64,000 nucleotides of DNA from Thiohalomonas sp041685045 (GCA_041685045.1 JAWLGP010000008.1:62001-126000); one strand, 5' to 3'; numbered from the stretch's first letter, positions 35,110 through 44,868 are shown. A program made the numbers and translations. The notes: a model not told the origin generated them from the letters alone.

Positions 35110-35758
35110 GGGCCACCTCCGCTGCTTCCTCCGCTTTGCGCGCCTTGCGTTCCTTCAGATAGTTGAACAGCAGCAGCCAGCCGCCGAGCACGAAGAAGCC
35201 CCCGGGCGGCAGGATCATCACCACCCACGGTTCGAAGCCATGGCCGAAGATCGTGAAGCCGAGTAGGGTGCCGTTGCCGAGAAGTTCCCGCACCGAGCCC
35301 AGGCAGAGCAGGGCGATGGTAAAGCCGAGTCCCTGACCGAGTGAGTTCACCAGCGTCTTCGGCAGCCGGTTTTTCGAGGCGAACGCCTCGGCGCGACCCA
35401 GGATCATGCAGTTGGCGACGATCAGCTGAATAAAGGCGCCCAACTGGTTGTACAGGTCAAGGCTGATCGCCTGGATCAGGTAATCGACGATGGTAACGAA
35501 GGTGGCAATGATCACGATGTAGCTGGCGATGCGCACTTGCTTCGGAATGAAGCTGCGCAATAGCGACACCAGCCCGCTGGAGGCGAGCAGCACGAAGGTG
35601 GTCGCCAGCCCCATGGCCAAGGCGTTCTCCACCGAATTGGTCACCGCCAGCACCGGACACATGCCGAGCAGCATCACAAACACCGGGTTCTCCCGCCAAA
35701 GCCCGGAGAGGAAGGTGTCCGCCGTGATCTCGTCGTTTCTCTTCAGTTCGGTCGCCAT
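35102..35758 (-). CDS. rnfE: Rnf electron transport complex subunit E
   Basis: Integral membrane subunit, 218 residues with six spans, homologous to NqrD. GMCPVLAVTNSVENALAMG (about 32-50) and IVANCMILGRAEAF (about 113-126) are the half-helix Cys motifs matching those of RnfA. Charged C-terminal tail. It overlaps rnfA and follows rnfG after a 135-base gap holding R6 repeats. Confidence 0.95.
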   Translation of the reverse strand: MATELKRNDEITADTFLSGLWRENPVFVMLLGMCPVLAVTNSVENALAMGLATTFVLLASSGLVSLLRSFIPKQVRIASYIVIIATFVTIVDYLIQAISLDLYNQLGAFIQLIVANCMILGRAEAFASKNRLPKTLVNSLGQGLGFTIALLCLGSVRELLGNGTLLGFTIFGHGFEPWVVMILPPGGFFVLGGWLLLFNYLKERKARKAEEAAEVAHA

Positions 35759-35764
35759 TTCAAC

Positions 35765-35938
35765 TCACCGAGAAAAGCTTTCAACGCAAAGGCGCCAAGA
35801 CGCAAAGGGCGCAAAGCCGGAAAAGCTTTCAACGCAAAGACGCAAAGACGCGAAGGGCGCAAAGCGGAAATATGTGGAAAAGCGTTTCACCAATTAATCC
35901 TTTGCGTCCTTTGCGTCTTCGCGTCTTTGCGTTGGGTT
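35765..35938. repeat. R6 repeat cluster between rnfG and rnfE
   Basis: AACGCAAAG-ACGCAAAG-type units: two direct copies (near 35780 and 35831) and one inverted copy (about 35898-35935). The inverted copy forms the last codons of rnfG (QRREDAKDAKD) and its stop. A related copy lies near 39715. Confidence 0.85.
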
Positions 35939-36625
35939 TTGAATTCGCAGCTCGTCCAAGTGCGGCAGCAGTTTGGGCAGCAGCACCTGGCTGGCGTTGT
36001 TCAGGGCCTTGCCGACGGCGGCCGAGGTGACGGTCGCGCCGGAGATGGCGTCGATTTGCCACGGCTGTTTCTTGGTGCCGTGCTTTACCGTGACGATGCC
36101 GTTGGCCAGTGCATCGCCGTTGGCATTCAGCTTCGCTTCCACGCCTTCACTGAAGTTGGCCAGGAAGCCGGCGTCGTGCAGGATCTTGTCGCCGAGGCCC
36201 GGGGTCTCCGCCATCTTCAATACACTGAAGCCGGTGATGCATTCGCAGTTCGGGTCGTAGCCGAACAGCAGTTGCACCAAGTCGGCATAGCCCTGGGCGG
36301 CGGCGTTGGCAGCGATCCCCTTGAGCTGGCCGTCGGAGTCGTAGGCGGCGTAGATCGGCGTGCCGCTCTTGCCGCTGCTGGCCGGAAATACGCCTTCTTC
36401 GTTCACTACGAAGTCGCGCCGCTCCACCGCGCCCGGCACCACCTGGAACACGGCCCGTTCAATGGCGATACGCTTGTTCTCCTCGATGTACGGTTGGGTG
36501 AACTGAAACACCAGTACCACCAGGAACCCGGAGATGGCGGCGATGAGCCCGAGCGTACGGATTAGTACGCCGCTGGAGGGCAGTGCCGCTTGGGTCGGTT
36601 GCTGTGTGGTCGTCGTCTCAGTCAT
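35894..36625 (-). CDS. rnfG: Rnf electron transport complex subunit G
   Basis: Membrane-anchored flavoprotein facing the periplasm, 243 residues. N-terminal span (about 20-42), FMN-binding domain with the covalent flavin motif SGATVTSAAV (about 201-210; FMN on a Thr, attached by ApbE in the family). The C-terminal 14 residues (NPTQRREDAKDAKD) are encoded by an R6 repeat, so the native end has probably been replaced or extended. The gap to rnfD upstream holds a 200-bp tandem array. Confidence 0.94.
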   Translation of the reverse strand: MTETTTTQQPTQAALPSSGVLIRTLGLIAAISGFLVVLVFQFTQPYIEENKRIAIERAVFQVVPGAVERRDFVVNEEGVFPASSGKSGTPIYAAYDSDGQLKGIAANAAAQGYADLVQLLFGYDPNCECITGFSVLKMAETPGLGDKILHDAGFLANFSEGVEAKLNANGDALANGIVTVKHGTKKQPWQIDAISGATVTSAAVGKALNNASQVLLPKLLPHLDELRIQNPTQRREDAKDAKD

Positions 36626-36640
36626 CGTTCTTTATCCTGC

Positions 36641-37243
36641 AGGAGCCCTTGGCACGGGTTTTCGCGCCGTAATCGCGAAGCAAACAGATGCCAGCCGCGC
36701 CACGAATCCTGTAGGAGGGCCGTCCTCGCCGCGATTGAGTTGGGCGAAGCCGTGACGTTTTCCGTCCATCCCGAACGCTGCATCGCGCCGGGGACGGCCC
36801 TCCCACAAGCCCGCGCCGATGCCACGCCGAGTCTTGTTTGATAGAAGCCCCCAGCACGGGTTTTCGCGCCGTAATCGCGAAGCAAACGCGGCGGAGCGAT
36901 AGCACGCATTGTGGGAGGGGCGTCCTCGCCGCGATTGAGTTGGGCGAAGCCGTGACGTTTTCCGTCCATCCCGAACGCTGCATCGCGCCGGGGACGGCCC
37001 TCCCACAAGCCCGCGCCGATGCCACGCCGAGTCTTGTTTGATAGAAGCCCCCGGCACGGGTTTCGCGCCGTAATCGCGAAGCAAACGCGGCGGAGCGATG
37101 GCACGCATTTTGGGAGGGCCGTCCTCGCCGCGATTGAGTTGGGCGAAGCCGTGACGTATTCCGTCCATCCCGAACGCTGCATCGCGCCGGGGACGGCCCT
37201 CCCACAAGCTCCCGGGCGGCTCCGGGAGTCTTGTTTGATAAAA
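36641..37243. repeat. Three tandem 200-bp units inside the rnf operon
   Basis: The marker GATTGAGTTGGGCGAAGC occurs at 36733, 36933 and 37132 (periods 200 and 199). Each unit contains an R3-like inverted pair (GGAGGGCCGTCCTCGCC / GGGGACGGCCCTCCCACA) and ends TCTTGTTTGATAGAAGCCCC. Units differ at few positions, so duplication is recent. The array separates rnfD from rnfG by 630 bases and probably forms strong transcript hairpins. Confidence 0.93.
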
Positions 37244-37255
37244 GCGGCTGTTCCA

Positions 37256-38302
37256 TCACTTCGCCCTTGAGCGTTTCGGCTCACCGTAGATGCGCGGTTG
37301 GGTTACCGCTTCGATCAACGGCGAGGCCGCGTTGCCTAGCAGGATGGCGTACATCACCCCCTCCGGCAGGCCGCCCCAGAAGCGGATCACCACGGTCAGA
37401 AAGCCCATCAGCAGCCCGTAGATCCAGACGCCGGCGGGAGTGACCGGTGAGGCGACCATGTCGGAGGCCATGAATACCGCGCCGAGCATCAGGCCGCCGG
37501 AGAAGAGCACGAACAGCGGGCTCGGGTAGCTCTCCGGTGCCCATAACCAGAAGGGCAGGGCGGTCAGGGCGGCGCCGAGCAGCATCGCCGCCGGGACGCG
37601 CCAGTTCATCATGCGGCGCGCGGCGAGATAGAGGCCGCCGAGCAGGATCAGCACGGCGGAGGTCTCCCCGGCCGAACCGGCGGTGAGGCCCACGAACAGG
37701 TCGAGACTGTCGGTGGCGACACCACCGAATTTCCAGGCGGCCAGCGGGGTCGCACCGGTGAAGGCGTCCACACCCTGCCGCGTGATCCAGTCGGCGACCG
37801 GGGCCGGGCTCATGAACGGCAGCGCCAGACTCGACGGCACGAATTCGGCGAAACGGCTTGGGGCGAAGGCGGGCGTCCAGGTGGTGATGGCGACCGGGAA
37901 GGCCGCCTGCACGAAGGCGCGTCCGACCAGGGCTGGATTGAACACGTTGAAGCCGAGACCACCGAACAGTGCCTTGCCGATACCGATGGCGGCGAAGCCG
38001 GCGACGGCGCCCATCCAGAACGGAAACGCCGGCGGCAGCGTCAGCGCCAGCAGCAGGCCGGTGATGACCGCGCTCCAGTCATCGAGCGAACTCGGCTTGT
38101 CAGCCAGCCAGTTGAAGAAACGTTCCGTGCCCAGGCAGCTGGCCACCACCACGACGGTCAGCACCAGCGCGGACAGACCGAACTGCCAAACCGACCAGCC
38201 GGTGATCGGCAGCAGGGCGTAGACCACATTGCGCATGATCTGATCGACGCTGGGCGCCGAACGCAGATGCGGCGAGGTCTTCAGTTCTACTTTGGCGATC
38301 AT
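37256..38302 (-). CDS. rnfD: Rnf electron transport complex subunit D
   Basis: Integral membrane flavoprotein, 348 residues, about nine spans, homologous to NqrB. The covalent FMN site is FTGATPLAAW (about 179-188). N-terminal AKVELKTSPHLRSAPSVDQIM is the typical RnfD start. ATG at 38302, 44 bases after the rnfC stop. Confidence 0.95.
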   Translation of the reverse strand: MIAKVELKTSPHLRSAPSVDQIMRNVVYALLPITGWSVWQFGLSALVLTVVVVASCLGTERFFNWLADKPSSLDDWSAVITGLLLALTLPPAFPFWMGAVAGFAAIGIGKALFGGLGFNVFNPALVGRAFVQAAFPVAITTWTPAFAPSRFAEFVPSSLALPFMSPAPVADWITRQGVDAFTGATPLAAWKFGGVATDSLDLFVGLTAGSAGETSAVLILLGGLYLAARRMMNWRVPAAMLLGAALTALPFWLWAPESYPSPLFVLFSGGLMLGAVFMASDMVASPVTPAGVWIYGLLMGFLTVVIRFWGGLPEGVMYAILLGNAASPLIEAVTQPRIYGEPKRSRAK

Positions 38303-38346
38303 TGGTTGGCCGTTATTCGTACGCGTTAGTCGTCAGGTGATGGCTT

Positions 38347-39684
38347 CTATGCCGCGCGCTCGCGGTTGACCGATTTGGCGATGCGGAAGTACTGCACCAA
38401 CGGGATGTTCGAGGGGCAGACGTAGCTGCAGCAGCCGCATTCGAAGCAGTCGTTGAGGTGGTACTCCTCCGCCATGACCCCGTACTGGCGCTTGGCCGCC
38501 AGCTGGCCGAGACGGGACGGGTTCAGGTGGATCGGGCAGGCGTCGACGCACTTGCCGCACTTGATGCACGGGTAGATGCGGTCGCCCTTGTCGTTCGATG
38601 CCTTCTCCGGCAGCACCACCAGGCCCGATACCGGCTTGGTGATCGGCACGTCCAGCGAGGCCACCGTCACGCCCATCATCGGGCCGCCCAGGATCAGGTG
38701 GCTGGCATCACCGAAATAGCCGACCTGCTCCAGGATGAAACGCAACGGTGTGCCAAGCGGCACCAGGTAGTTGCCGGGTTTCTTCACCTCCGGGCCGGTG
38801 ATGGTCACGACCCGTTCGATCAGTCCTTCGCCCTCGGGCAGCAGCCGGCCGATCTCGGCCAGGGTGCCGACGTTGTTGACCACCACACCGACCTGGAAAG
38901 GGAAACCGCCGGACGGCACTTCACGCCCGAGCAGCACCTTGATCAGCAGCTTTTCCGAACCCTGCGGATATTTGGTCTGTACCGCCTCGACGCGGATCGG
39001 ATCATCGGCCTTCAGCTTGCGCTGGATCGCCAGGATCGCATCCGGCTTGTTGTCCTCCACGCCGATCACCGCGCGGCGCGTACCGGATGCCTTCATGGCG
39101 ATGCGAATGCCGCGGATCAGATCGTCCGTGTACTCCAGCATGATCCGGTGGTCGGTGGTGAGATACGGCTCGCACTCGCAGCCGTTGACTACCAGCGTGT
39201 CCACCTCGTATTCCGGCGGGACGGTCAGCTTGACGTGGGTCGGAAACCCGGCGCCGCCGAGGCCGACCATGCCGGTCTCCTGGATCGCCTTGACGATCGC
39301 CTCCGGGGCCATAGTGTCGGGGTCCTGCTCGACCCCGTAGAGCACCCGCTGGCTCGCACCGGGATGGACCTTCAGGATGATCGCCTCCTGCTTCGGTCCA
39401 CGGGCCGACGGCATCAGCCGGATGTCCTCGATTACACCTGTCGCCGGGGCATGGATCGGCACCGACATGAATCCAGCGGCCCGGGCGATCGGTTCGCCCC
39501 GCAACACCTCTTGGCCCGGATGGACCAGCGGCACGGCAGGCGCGCCGAAATGCTGCGACAACGGGATGACCATCTCCGGCGCAAAGGGCAGCCGCCGGAT
39601 CGGCTTCGCCGCCGTCTCTTTGTACTCCGGCGGATGGACCCCGTGAGCAAAGGTCTTCCGCTTCAATATGTCGATCAGACCCAT
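38347..39684 (-). CDS. rnfC: Rnf electron transport complex subunit C
   Basis: Peripheral NADH/flavin and iron-sulfur subunit, 445 residues. It has a barrel-sandwich lipoyl-like N-terminal region (about 30-105), an NQO1-like flavin fold with GLGGAGFPTHVKL (about 142-154) and two [4Fe-4S] motifs CIKCGKCVDACP (about 372) and CFECGCCSYVCP (about 411). The start is the ATG at 39684 (MGLIDILKRKTFAHGVHPP); the upstream in-frame extension is repeat-derived. Compact: it lacks the long C-terminal Ala/Lys repeats of enterobacterial RnfC. Confidence 0.95.
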   Translation of the reverse strand: MGLIDILKRKTFAHGVHPPEYKETAAKPIRRLPFAPEMVIPLSQHFGAPAVPLVHPGQEVLRGEPIARAAGFMSVPIHAPATGVIEDIRLMPSARGPKQEAIILKVHPGASQRVLYGVEQDPDTMAPEAIVKAIQETGMVGLGGAGFPTHVKLTVPPEYEVDTLVVNGCECEPYLTTDHRIMLEYTDDLIRGIRIAMKASGTRRAVIGVEDNKPDAILAIQRKLKADDPIRVEAVQTKYPQGSEKLLIKVLLGREVPSGGFPFQVGVVVNNVGTLAEIGRLLPEGEGLIERVVTITGPEVKKPGNYLVPLGTPLRFILEQVGYFGDASHLILGGPMMGVTVASLDVPITKPVSGLVVLPEKASNDKGDRIYPCIKCGKCVDACPIHLNPSRLGQLAAKRQYGVMAEEYHLNDCFECGCCSYVCPSNIPLVQYFRIAKSVNRERAA

Positions 39685-39711
39685 GACCGGTTGCCTCCCA
39701 TCAACGGCGAC

Positions 39712-39923
39712 ACGCGAAGGGCGCAGAGACGCAGAGGAGACGGTGCGTACCCGTTCGGGTCCGCGCCGAGTTCCCGGTCTCGTGAAAGCGACATCTTCAA
39801 GCCTGCGTCCTCCGCGCCTCTGCACTCTTTGGAATTCGATCCGCGAATGAACGCCAATGAACGCAAATGAACGGCAAAAATTTTGTTTTTCCATTCGCGT
39901 TTATTCGCGTTCGTTTGCGGATC
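39712..39923. repeat. R6 and R4 repeats between the oxidoreductase and rnfC
   Basis: An R6-like arm (GAAGGGCGCAGAGACGCAGAGG, split: GAAGGGCGCAGAGACGC then AGAGG) faces a reversed one near 39800 (TGCGTCCTCCGCGCCTC). Next is an R4 inverted pair, 39838-39923, with arms GATCCGCGAATGAACGCC and its complement ending TTTGCGGATC. Confidence 0.82.
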
Positions 39924-39930
39924 CCAATCA

Positions 39931-42900
39931 TCAGGCGAACTTCGCTGCGCGCTTCAGCAGCTTGTCGTCGGCCTCGGCCGCGTTCCAGGGGCTGCCCGGA
40001 TGGATGCACATGGCGGTGCACTTCTCCGCGGCCTTGACGAGTTCCTTGAACGGCGCCCCCTTCGGGTTGACGATCACCGCCTGCTTCTGGTCGTTGTAGG
40101 CGAACACCTTCGGCGCGATGGTGATGCACTCGTCGCAGGCGGTGCATTCCGGCGTTTCCACCCAGACCGCCTCGTAGTCGGCGTCGGCGCCATTGGCACC
40201 GTGGCCGGCCCCATTGCCGTTGGCCGGGATCGCCAGCAGCGTTTCGCCGAGGCCGTTGCCGCCGACGTTGCCGGTGGCCATCGCCAGCAGGCTCTGGGTC
40301 AGCTTTTGCGCCATGTCGATGCGGGCATCGTTCGCCACCTTCTCCAGGTCGACCACCTTGTCGGCACCCACCAGCCCCTTCAGCTGCCGCCAGTATTGGC
40401 GCCGCTCCTCGGTCGACGTGATGATCTCCTGGGAGACCAGCACGCGATTCAGGCGGCTCTTGCCATCCACCATCCAGATGAACGGGAACTTGCCGTCGCG
40501 CTCGTCCTCGTCGAGTTCCAGGAACTCGGCAACCGGCACCATCTTTTCGTCGTCCCAGGTCTCCTGCGGCGCCTTCTTGAAGTGCTTGCGGAAGCGGCCT
40601 TCGGTGGCGGCGAAGTCGGCGAAGGTCAGCGGGATGTCCATGGTCCGCTGCTGACCGTTCTCGTCCTCGAAGCGCAGGGTGTAGGTGACCCAGTCCTGAT
40701 CGATGGCCGGGTTGCCGTCGATGTCCGAGCACTCGGCCAGGGTGATGCCCCGATCCGGGTTGAAGCGGAACAGCGGATAGGCACGCGAGTCGAGGGCCAG
40801 CTTGGTCTGCCGCGCGGTGGCGTCGTCACCCACGCCATGTTCCGGCTGGCAGGTGGTGTAGACGTTGAATACGGCCGGCCGGCGGCTGTTCAGACCCTCG
40901 ATATAGCTCTCGATCAGGTGACTGACGTTGGCAACCGAACTCTGCATCACGTAGGCGTTGCGGTGACCGACACCGATGAGCGACATCTCCTTGCGGATCT
41001 CCTCCTTGCCCTTCCACTTCTTGCCGTAGGGCGCCATGTCGGCGATCTGGGCGACGTAGCCGGAGGTGCAGCTCTGGCCGCCGGTGTTGGAGTAGACCTG
41101 GGTATCGAGCACCAGCACCTTGACCGGCAGGCCGGACATCATGGCGCGCGAGAGGTTCTGGAAACCGATGTCGTACATGGCGCCGTCGCCGCCCACGGAG
41201 ACCACCGGCGGGCAAAGCTTGAACTCCTCCTCACTGAACTCCTTCCAGGAGAAGAAGTTGAAGAAGCCGCCGTGCTTCTCTTCGTTGTACTCGCCGGCCA
41301 GCTCCAGTTCGGCCATGCGCACGGCCTTGAAGCCTTCGGCCATCTTGCGCATGTGACCTTCGAACAGACCCATCGCCATGGACGGGCTGTCCTGGAACAG
41401 GTGCGAGGTCCACGGGAACGGGTAGGGGCTGTAGGGGAAGGTCGACGCCCATACCGAGGTGCAGCCGGTGGCGTTGACGATACCCATTTCGGCACGGCCC
41501 ATACCGGTGGTGCCGCCGACATACTTGGCCTTGAGGTCCTTCAACTGTGCGAGCAGGCCGGTGACCCACTTCAGCCAGTCGGCATCCAGCGTGCGCGCGG
41601 CCTTGCCGGCATCCAGGCTGGCGGAGAGCTTGGCCAGGGTGAGGTCGACCTCCTGGTGATTGTTGACCACGGCACTGATCGCGCCCGCATCGGACAGGTC
41701 CATGGTCTCGGCCAGCTTGAGGCGGATGTGCTTCTCCAGTTTCTGGATGAGCGCTTCGAGCTTGGCCACATGCGCCTTGACCCGCCGCTGCATCAGGGCC
41801 GTCACCGTACCGGTGAACAGGTGGATGGCGGTCTTCTCGCCACAGCCGAGGCAGGCGCCGTCGCCGCAAATCAGCGAGCCGTAGTTGCGTTTGTCAAGCA
41901 GCAGGGTGTCGAGGGCACCCACCGCCTCGTCGAGATCGTCGATACGGATGTAGTCGGGTGCAGTGGTCGGCAGGTCGAGCCAGAAGTTCCAGTCCTGACG
42001 CATGTGCTCGACCGACTCCGGCGTCTGCTTGTGCACCACCAGGGCCTGGTCGTCACAGACATCCACACAGGCCATACAGCCCTTGCAGGTGTAGGGGTTG
42101 ACGGTAATCGAGAACAGGCCGCCGGAAGCCTTGGCCTTCTTCTCGCGCTGGGTGTAGTAGGGCTTGGTGACGGCGAACTTGAAATCACCGATCGACTCCT
42201 TGAACCACTCGAACTCGGTGTTCAGCCGATCCAGCGCCTCGCCTTCCAGGTCGGATTCGACGATGGTCTCGACGATGGCCTTGTCGATCAGCGCCTGCAC
42301 GTTGGCGCTTTCGCGCTCCGGCTCGATCATCGCCCGCAGCTTCTTCTCCAGCGTACGCACGGCGCGGCGCAGGTGACGGGTCGGATGGCCCTGACCTTCG
42401 ATGCGTTGAATCGCCGTGTTGAACACCTCGGCCATGGAGTTGACCAGGCCCGGCATCGCGCTATCGGGGCAGATGGTGTAGCAATCGCCGCAGGCGGTGC
42501 AGTTCTCGGGCACCCACTCCGGGTGCTCGAAGCGGATTTGGGTCATGTCACGGTAGATGCCGGTGGCCGCCGGGATCAGCGACAGGCCCATAAACGGATC
42601 GACCAGGTTGTCGTTGCCCTTGCCGGAGACGTAGAAGTTGCCGGTGGACTCCCAAAAGCGATGGATGTCGGAGAGGCGATTTTCGTTCTCCGGCATGCGC
42701 TTCAAACTGATCGGCAGGGTCGACTTGTGCTTCTTCACTGCCGAGGTGATCCCGCCGAGCGGCTTCTCCAGGATCTCCTGGCACTCATCATAACCACGGC
42801 GTACCACGCGCAGGTTGTCTTCGACCACGCGACGGCCCTTGGAACCGAATTTGGACTCCAGCTGATCCTCGATGGCGCGGAACATCGACTTCTCGTCGAG

Positions 42901-44868
42901 CCCGGCATTGGCCATCACCGGGGAGGCCTTGAAGAAGGCGCCCTGGAAGGCGATGCCCTGCATGCGGAACTGCAGGTCCGGGTTGGAGGCCTCGTCCTTC
43001 GCGATCTTGAAGCCGTCGATGTAAAAGACGCGGATCTCGTTCTCGACGATGAACTTGCGCGCGGTGTACGGGAAGCTGTTCCAGACTGCCTCCGGGGTCT
43101 CCAGGCTGGACTGAATGACGAAGGTGCCGCCTTTTATCAGGCCGAACAGGGCGTTTGAGTGATCGAACACGTTCGGGTCCGGCGACAGCACCGTGTCCAC
43201 GAAGTGGTATTCGCAATTGATCTTGATCGGTTCTGGCGCGGCCGACAGGTAATAGGTGGTCGGCTGCCCTTTCTTTTCCGAACCGTATTTCGGGTTGGCC
43301 TTGATGTGATAGCCGAGCAGGTCGAACAGGGTCATCGCCAGGTTCTTGCCGGTGGTGACCGCGCCCCAGCCGCCGACCGAGTGCATGCGCACCGTGATCG
43401 ACCCCGGCGGCATCAGGTTCGGGTTCTCCGAACCGTGCACGGAGAGCTGTTCGATATCCGGATAGGCCTCCAATAGCTCCTGCTGGAACAGCTCCTGCTT
43501 CGGGCTGTCCGGCTTCTTGTGCAGGAAGTCTACCGACAGATAGAAGAATTTCTTCTTGGCGCCGTCATCGAGCATGTTCTCGATCGCACCGATGAGGCCC
43601 TCCGGCTGCAGGTCGCGGGAGCCGAGACCGAAGGCGCCGGAGTAGAGCACCGGGATGTCGCCGCTCTTGGCGTAGACGGCGTAGTCGGGGTAGGGCAGTT
43701 TGCCGTTACCGACCACGGCGTTTTCGATGCACTTGGAGACGGTGGCGCGGATCTCGCACATCAGCGGCAGGTCTTCGGCCAGCGGCTGATCAGTTCGCTC
43801 GAGCACCGCCACGCCCTTCTTGCCCCGCAACACCGGGCCGAGCAGGTCGCCCGGGAATGGCCGGAAGGTGGTGATGCCCACCACACCCACCTTCAGCTTG
43901 CGGGTCTGGCGCAGATAATCGGCGATGGCCTCCGCCTGCACGACCATGGAGCCCTGGCCGAGAATCAGATACTCCGCATCGTCGGTCTTGTAGGTGTGGA
44001 TACGGCTGTAGCGCCGACCGGTGAGTTCGCCGAACTCGGCCATCGCCTGGTCCATCAGCGCCGGGATGTGGCGATAGAAGTAGGGACGCTGGGCCGCCAC
44101 CGTCTGCATGAAGGCATCCTGGTTCTGCACGGAGCCCGAGGTCATCGGGTTGTCCACGTCCCACACCATGGGGATGCGGCGGCGGGTCTCACCGAACAGG
44201 ATCTTCTGGGCCGGCGTCGGACTCTCGATGATGTCCTCGGCGTGACCGAGATACTCCTCGATAAGGGCGCGCTCCGGCACCATCATCGACTCGATCAGGT
44301 GGGTGGTGAGGAAGCCGTCCTGGGCAACGATGCCCGGGGTAAGGGCCAGTTCCGCCACCTTGTGGGCGATCATATTGAGGTCGGCGGCGGCCTGGGCGTC
44401 CTTGGCCATCATTTGGAAAAAGCCGGTGTCGTCGACGCAGTGATAGTCGTCGTGACCGGCGTGCACGTTCAGCGACGCCTTGGTAATGGCACGGCAGCCG
44501 ATATTAAGGACATAGGTCAGGCGTTTGCCGGCCGCCGCGTACAGCGACTCGTGCATGAACGCCACACCCTGGGAAGAGGAGAAGTTGGTGGCGCGCAGAC
44601 CGGTCATGGCCAGGCCGGCAGTCACCGCCGCGGCGGCGTGCTCCGACTCCGGTTCGAGGAAGATCAGGGGGCGTTCCGAGATATTGAGGTGCCCCTTGGA
44701 GACCTCCTCCGCCCACATCTCCCCCATATTGGTCGAGGGCGTGATCGGATAAGCGCCGGCGGCATCCGAAGACTCGCGCTCGCACATGATGACGGCGGTA
44801 TTGCCGTCCATTGCCTGGCGGGAGCCCGGATACTTGAACTGTTGCTTCTCTTTTTCTCTCGTCCTCAT
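39931..44868 (-). CDS. nifJ: Oversized pyruvate:ferredoxin/flavodoxin oxidoreductase with C-terminal ferredoxin
   Basis: TPP enzyme interconverting pyruvate with acetyl-CoA, CO2 and reduced ferredoxin. The 1,645 residues far exceed the usual 1,170-1,200. Order: TPP-pyrimidine domain (AYPITPSTNMGE near 40), gamma domain (about 500-640), [4Fe-4S] motifs CTACGDCYTICP (about 788) and CKGCMACVDVC (about 927), CGDGACLGCG (about 1000), an inserted coiled coil (about 1015-1110), TPP site GGDGAMYDIG (about 1223), and an extra ferredoxin CTACDEC...C at about 1573-1615. ATG at 44868; a GTG at 44880 is possible. Between rnfB and rnfC, hence likely coupled to Rnf. Confidence 0.93.
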   Translation of the reverse strand: MRTREKEKQQFKYPGSRQAMDGNTAVIMCERESSDAAGAYPITPSTNMGEMWAEEVSKGHLNISERPLIFLEPESEHAAAAVTAGLAMTGLRATNFSSSQGVAFMHESLYAAAGKRLTYVLNIGCRAITKASLNVHAGHDDYHCVDDTGFFQMMAKDAQAAADLNMIAHKVAELALTPGIVAQDGFLTTHLIESMMVPERALIEEYLGHAEDIIESPTPAQKILFGETRRRIPMVWDVDNPMTSGSVQNQDAFMQTVAAQRPYFYRHIPALMDQAMAEFGELTGRRYSRIHTYKTDDAEYLILGQGSMVVQAEAIADYLRQTRKLKVGVVGITTFRPFPGDLLGPVLRGKKGVAVLERTDQPLAEDLPLMCEIRATVSKCIENAVVGNGKLPYPDYAVYAKSGDIPVLYSGAFGLGSRDLQPEGLIGAIENMLDDGAKKKFFYLSVDFLHKKPDSPKQELFQQELLEAYPDIEQLSVHGSENPNLMPPGSITVRMHSVGGWGAVTTGKNLAMTLFDLLGYHIKANPKYGSEKKGQPTTYYLSAAPEPIKINCEYHFVDTVLSPDPNVFDHSNALFGLIKGGTFVIQSSLETPEAVWNSFPYTARKFIVENEIRVFYIDGFKIAKDEASNPDLQFRMQGIAFQGAFFKASPVMANAGLDEKSMFRAIEDQLESKFGSKGRRVVEDNLRVVRRGYDECQEILEKPLGGITSAVKKHKSTLPISLKRMPENENRLSDIHRFWESTGNFYVSGKGNDNLVDPFMGLSLIPAATGIYRDMTQIRFEHPEWVPENCTACGDCYTICPDSAMPGLVNSMAEVFNTAIQRIEGQGHPTRHLRRAVRTLEKKLRAMIEPERESANVQALIDKAIVETIVESDLEGEALDRLNTEFEWFKESIGDFKFAVTKPYYTQREKKAKASGGLFSITVNPYTCKGCMACVDVCDDQALVVHKQTPESVEHMRQDWNFWLDLPTTAPDYIRIDDLDEAVGALDTLLLDKRNYGSLICGDGACLGCGEKTAIHLFTGTVTALMQRRVKAHVAKLEALIQKLEKHIRLKLAETMDLSDAGAISAVVNNHQEVDLTLAKLSASLDAGKAARTLDADWLKWVTGLLAQLKDLKAKYVGGTTGMGRAEMGIVNATGCTSVWASTFPYSPYPFPWTSHLFQDSPSMAMGLFEGHMRKMAEGFKAVRMAELELAGEYNEEKHGGFFNFFSWKEFSEEEFKLCPPVVSVGGDGAMYDIGFQNLSRAMMSGLPVKVLVLDTQVYSNTGGQSCTSGYVAQIADMAPYGKKWKGKEEIRKEMSLIGVGHRNAYVMQSSVANVSHLIESYIEGLNSRRPAVFNVYTTCQPEHGVGDDATARQTKLALDSRAYPLFRFNPDRGITLAECSDIDGNPAIDQDWVTYTLRFEDENGQQRTMDIPLTFADFAATEGRFRKHFKKAPQETWDDEKMVPVAEFLELDEDERDGKFPFIWMVDGKSRLNRVLVSQEIITSTEERRQYWRQLKGLVGADKVVDLEKVANDARIDMAQKLTQSLLAMATGNVGGNGLGETLLAIPANGNGAGHGANGADADYEAVWVETPECTACDECITIAPKVFAYNDQKQAVIVNPKGAPFKELVKAAEKCTAMCIHPGSPWNAAEADDKLLKRAAKFA

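Noticed and set aside
36641..37243. CRISPR or prophage attachment array
   Set aside because: The 200-bp units are direct tandem duplicates with no short repeat/spacer alternation and no integrase.
36618..37284. Three overlapping minus-strand frames of 190-220 codons
   Set aside because: Produced by the 200-bp tandem units, whose length lets frames stay open; repetitive and without start signals.
39883..43158. 1,091-codon plus-strand frame, and the one at 43519-45075, opposite the pyruvate oxidoreductase
   Set aside because: Mirror-image frames of the high-GC oxidoreductase gene; no ribosome site, no motifs, and the minus-strand product is unmistakable.
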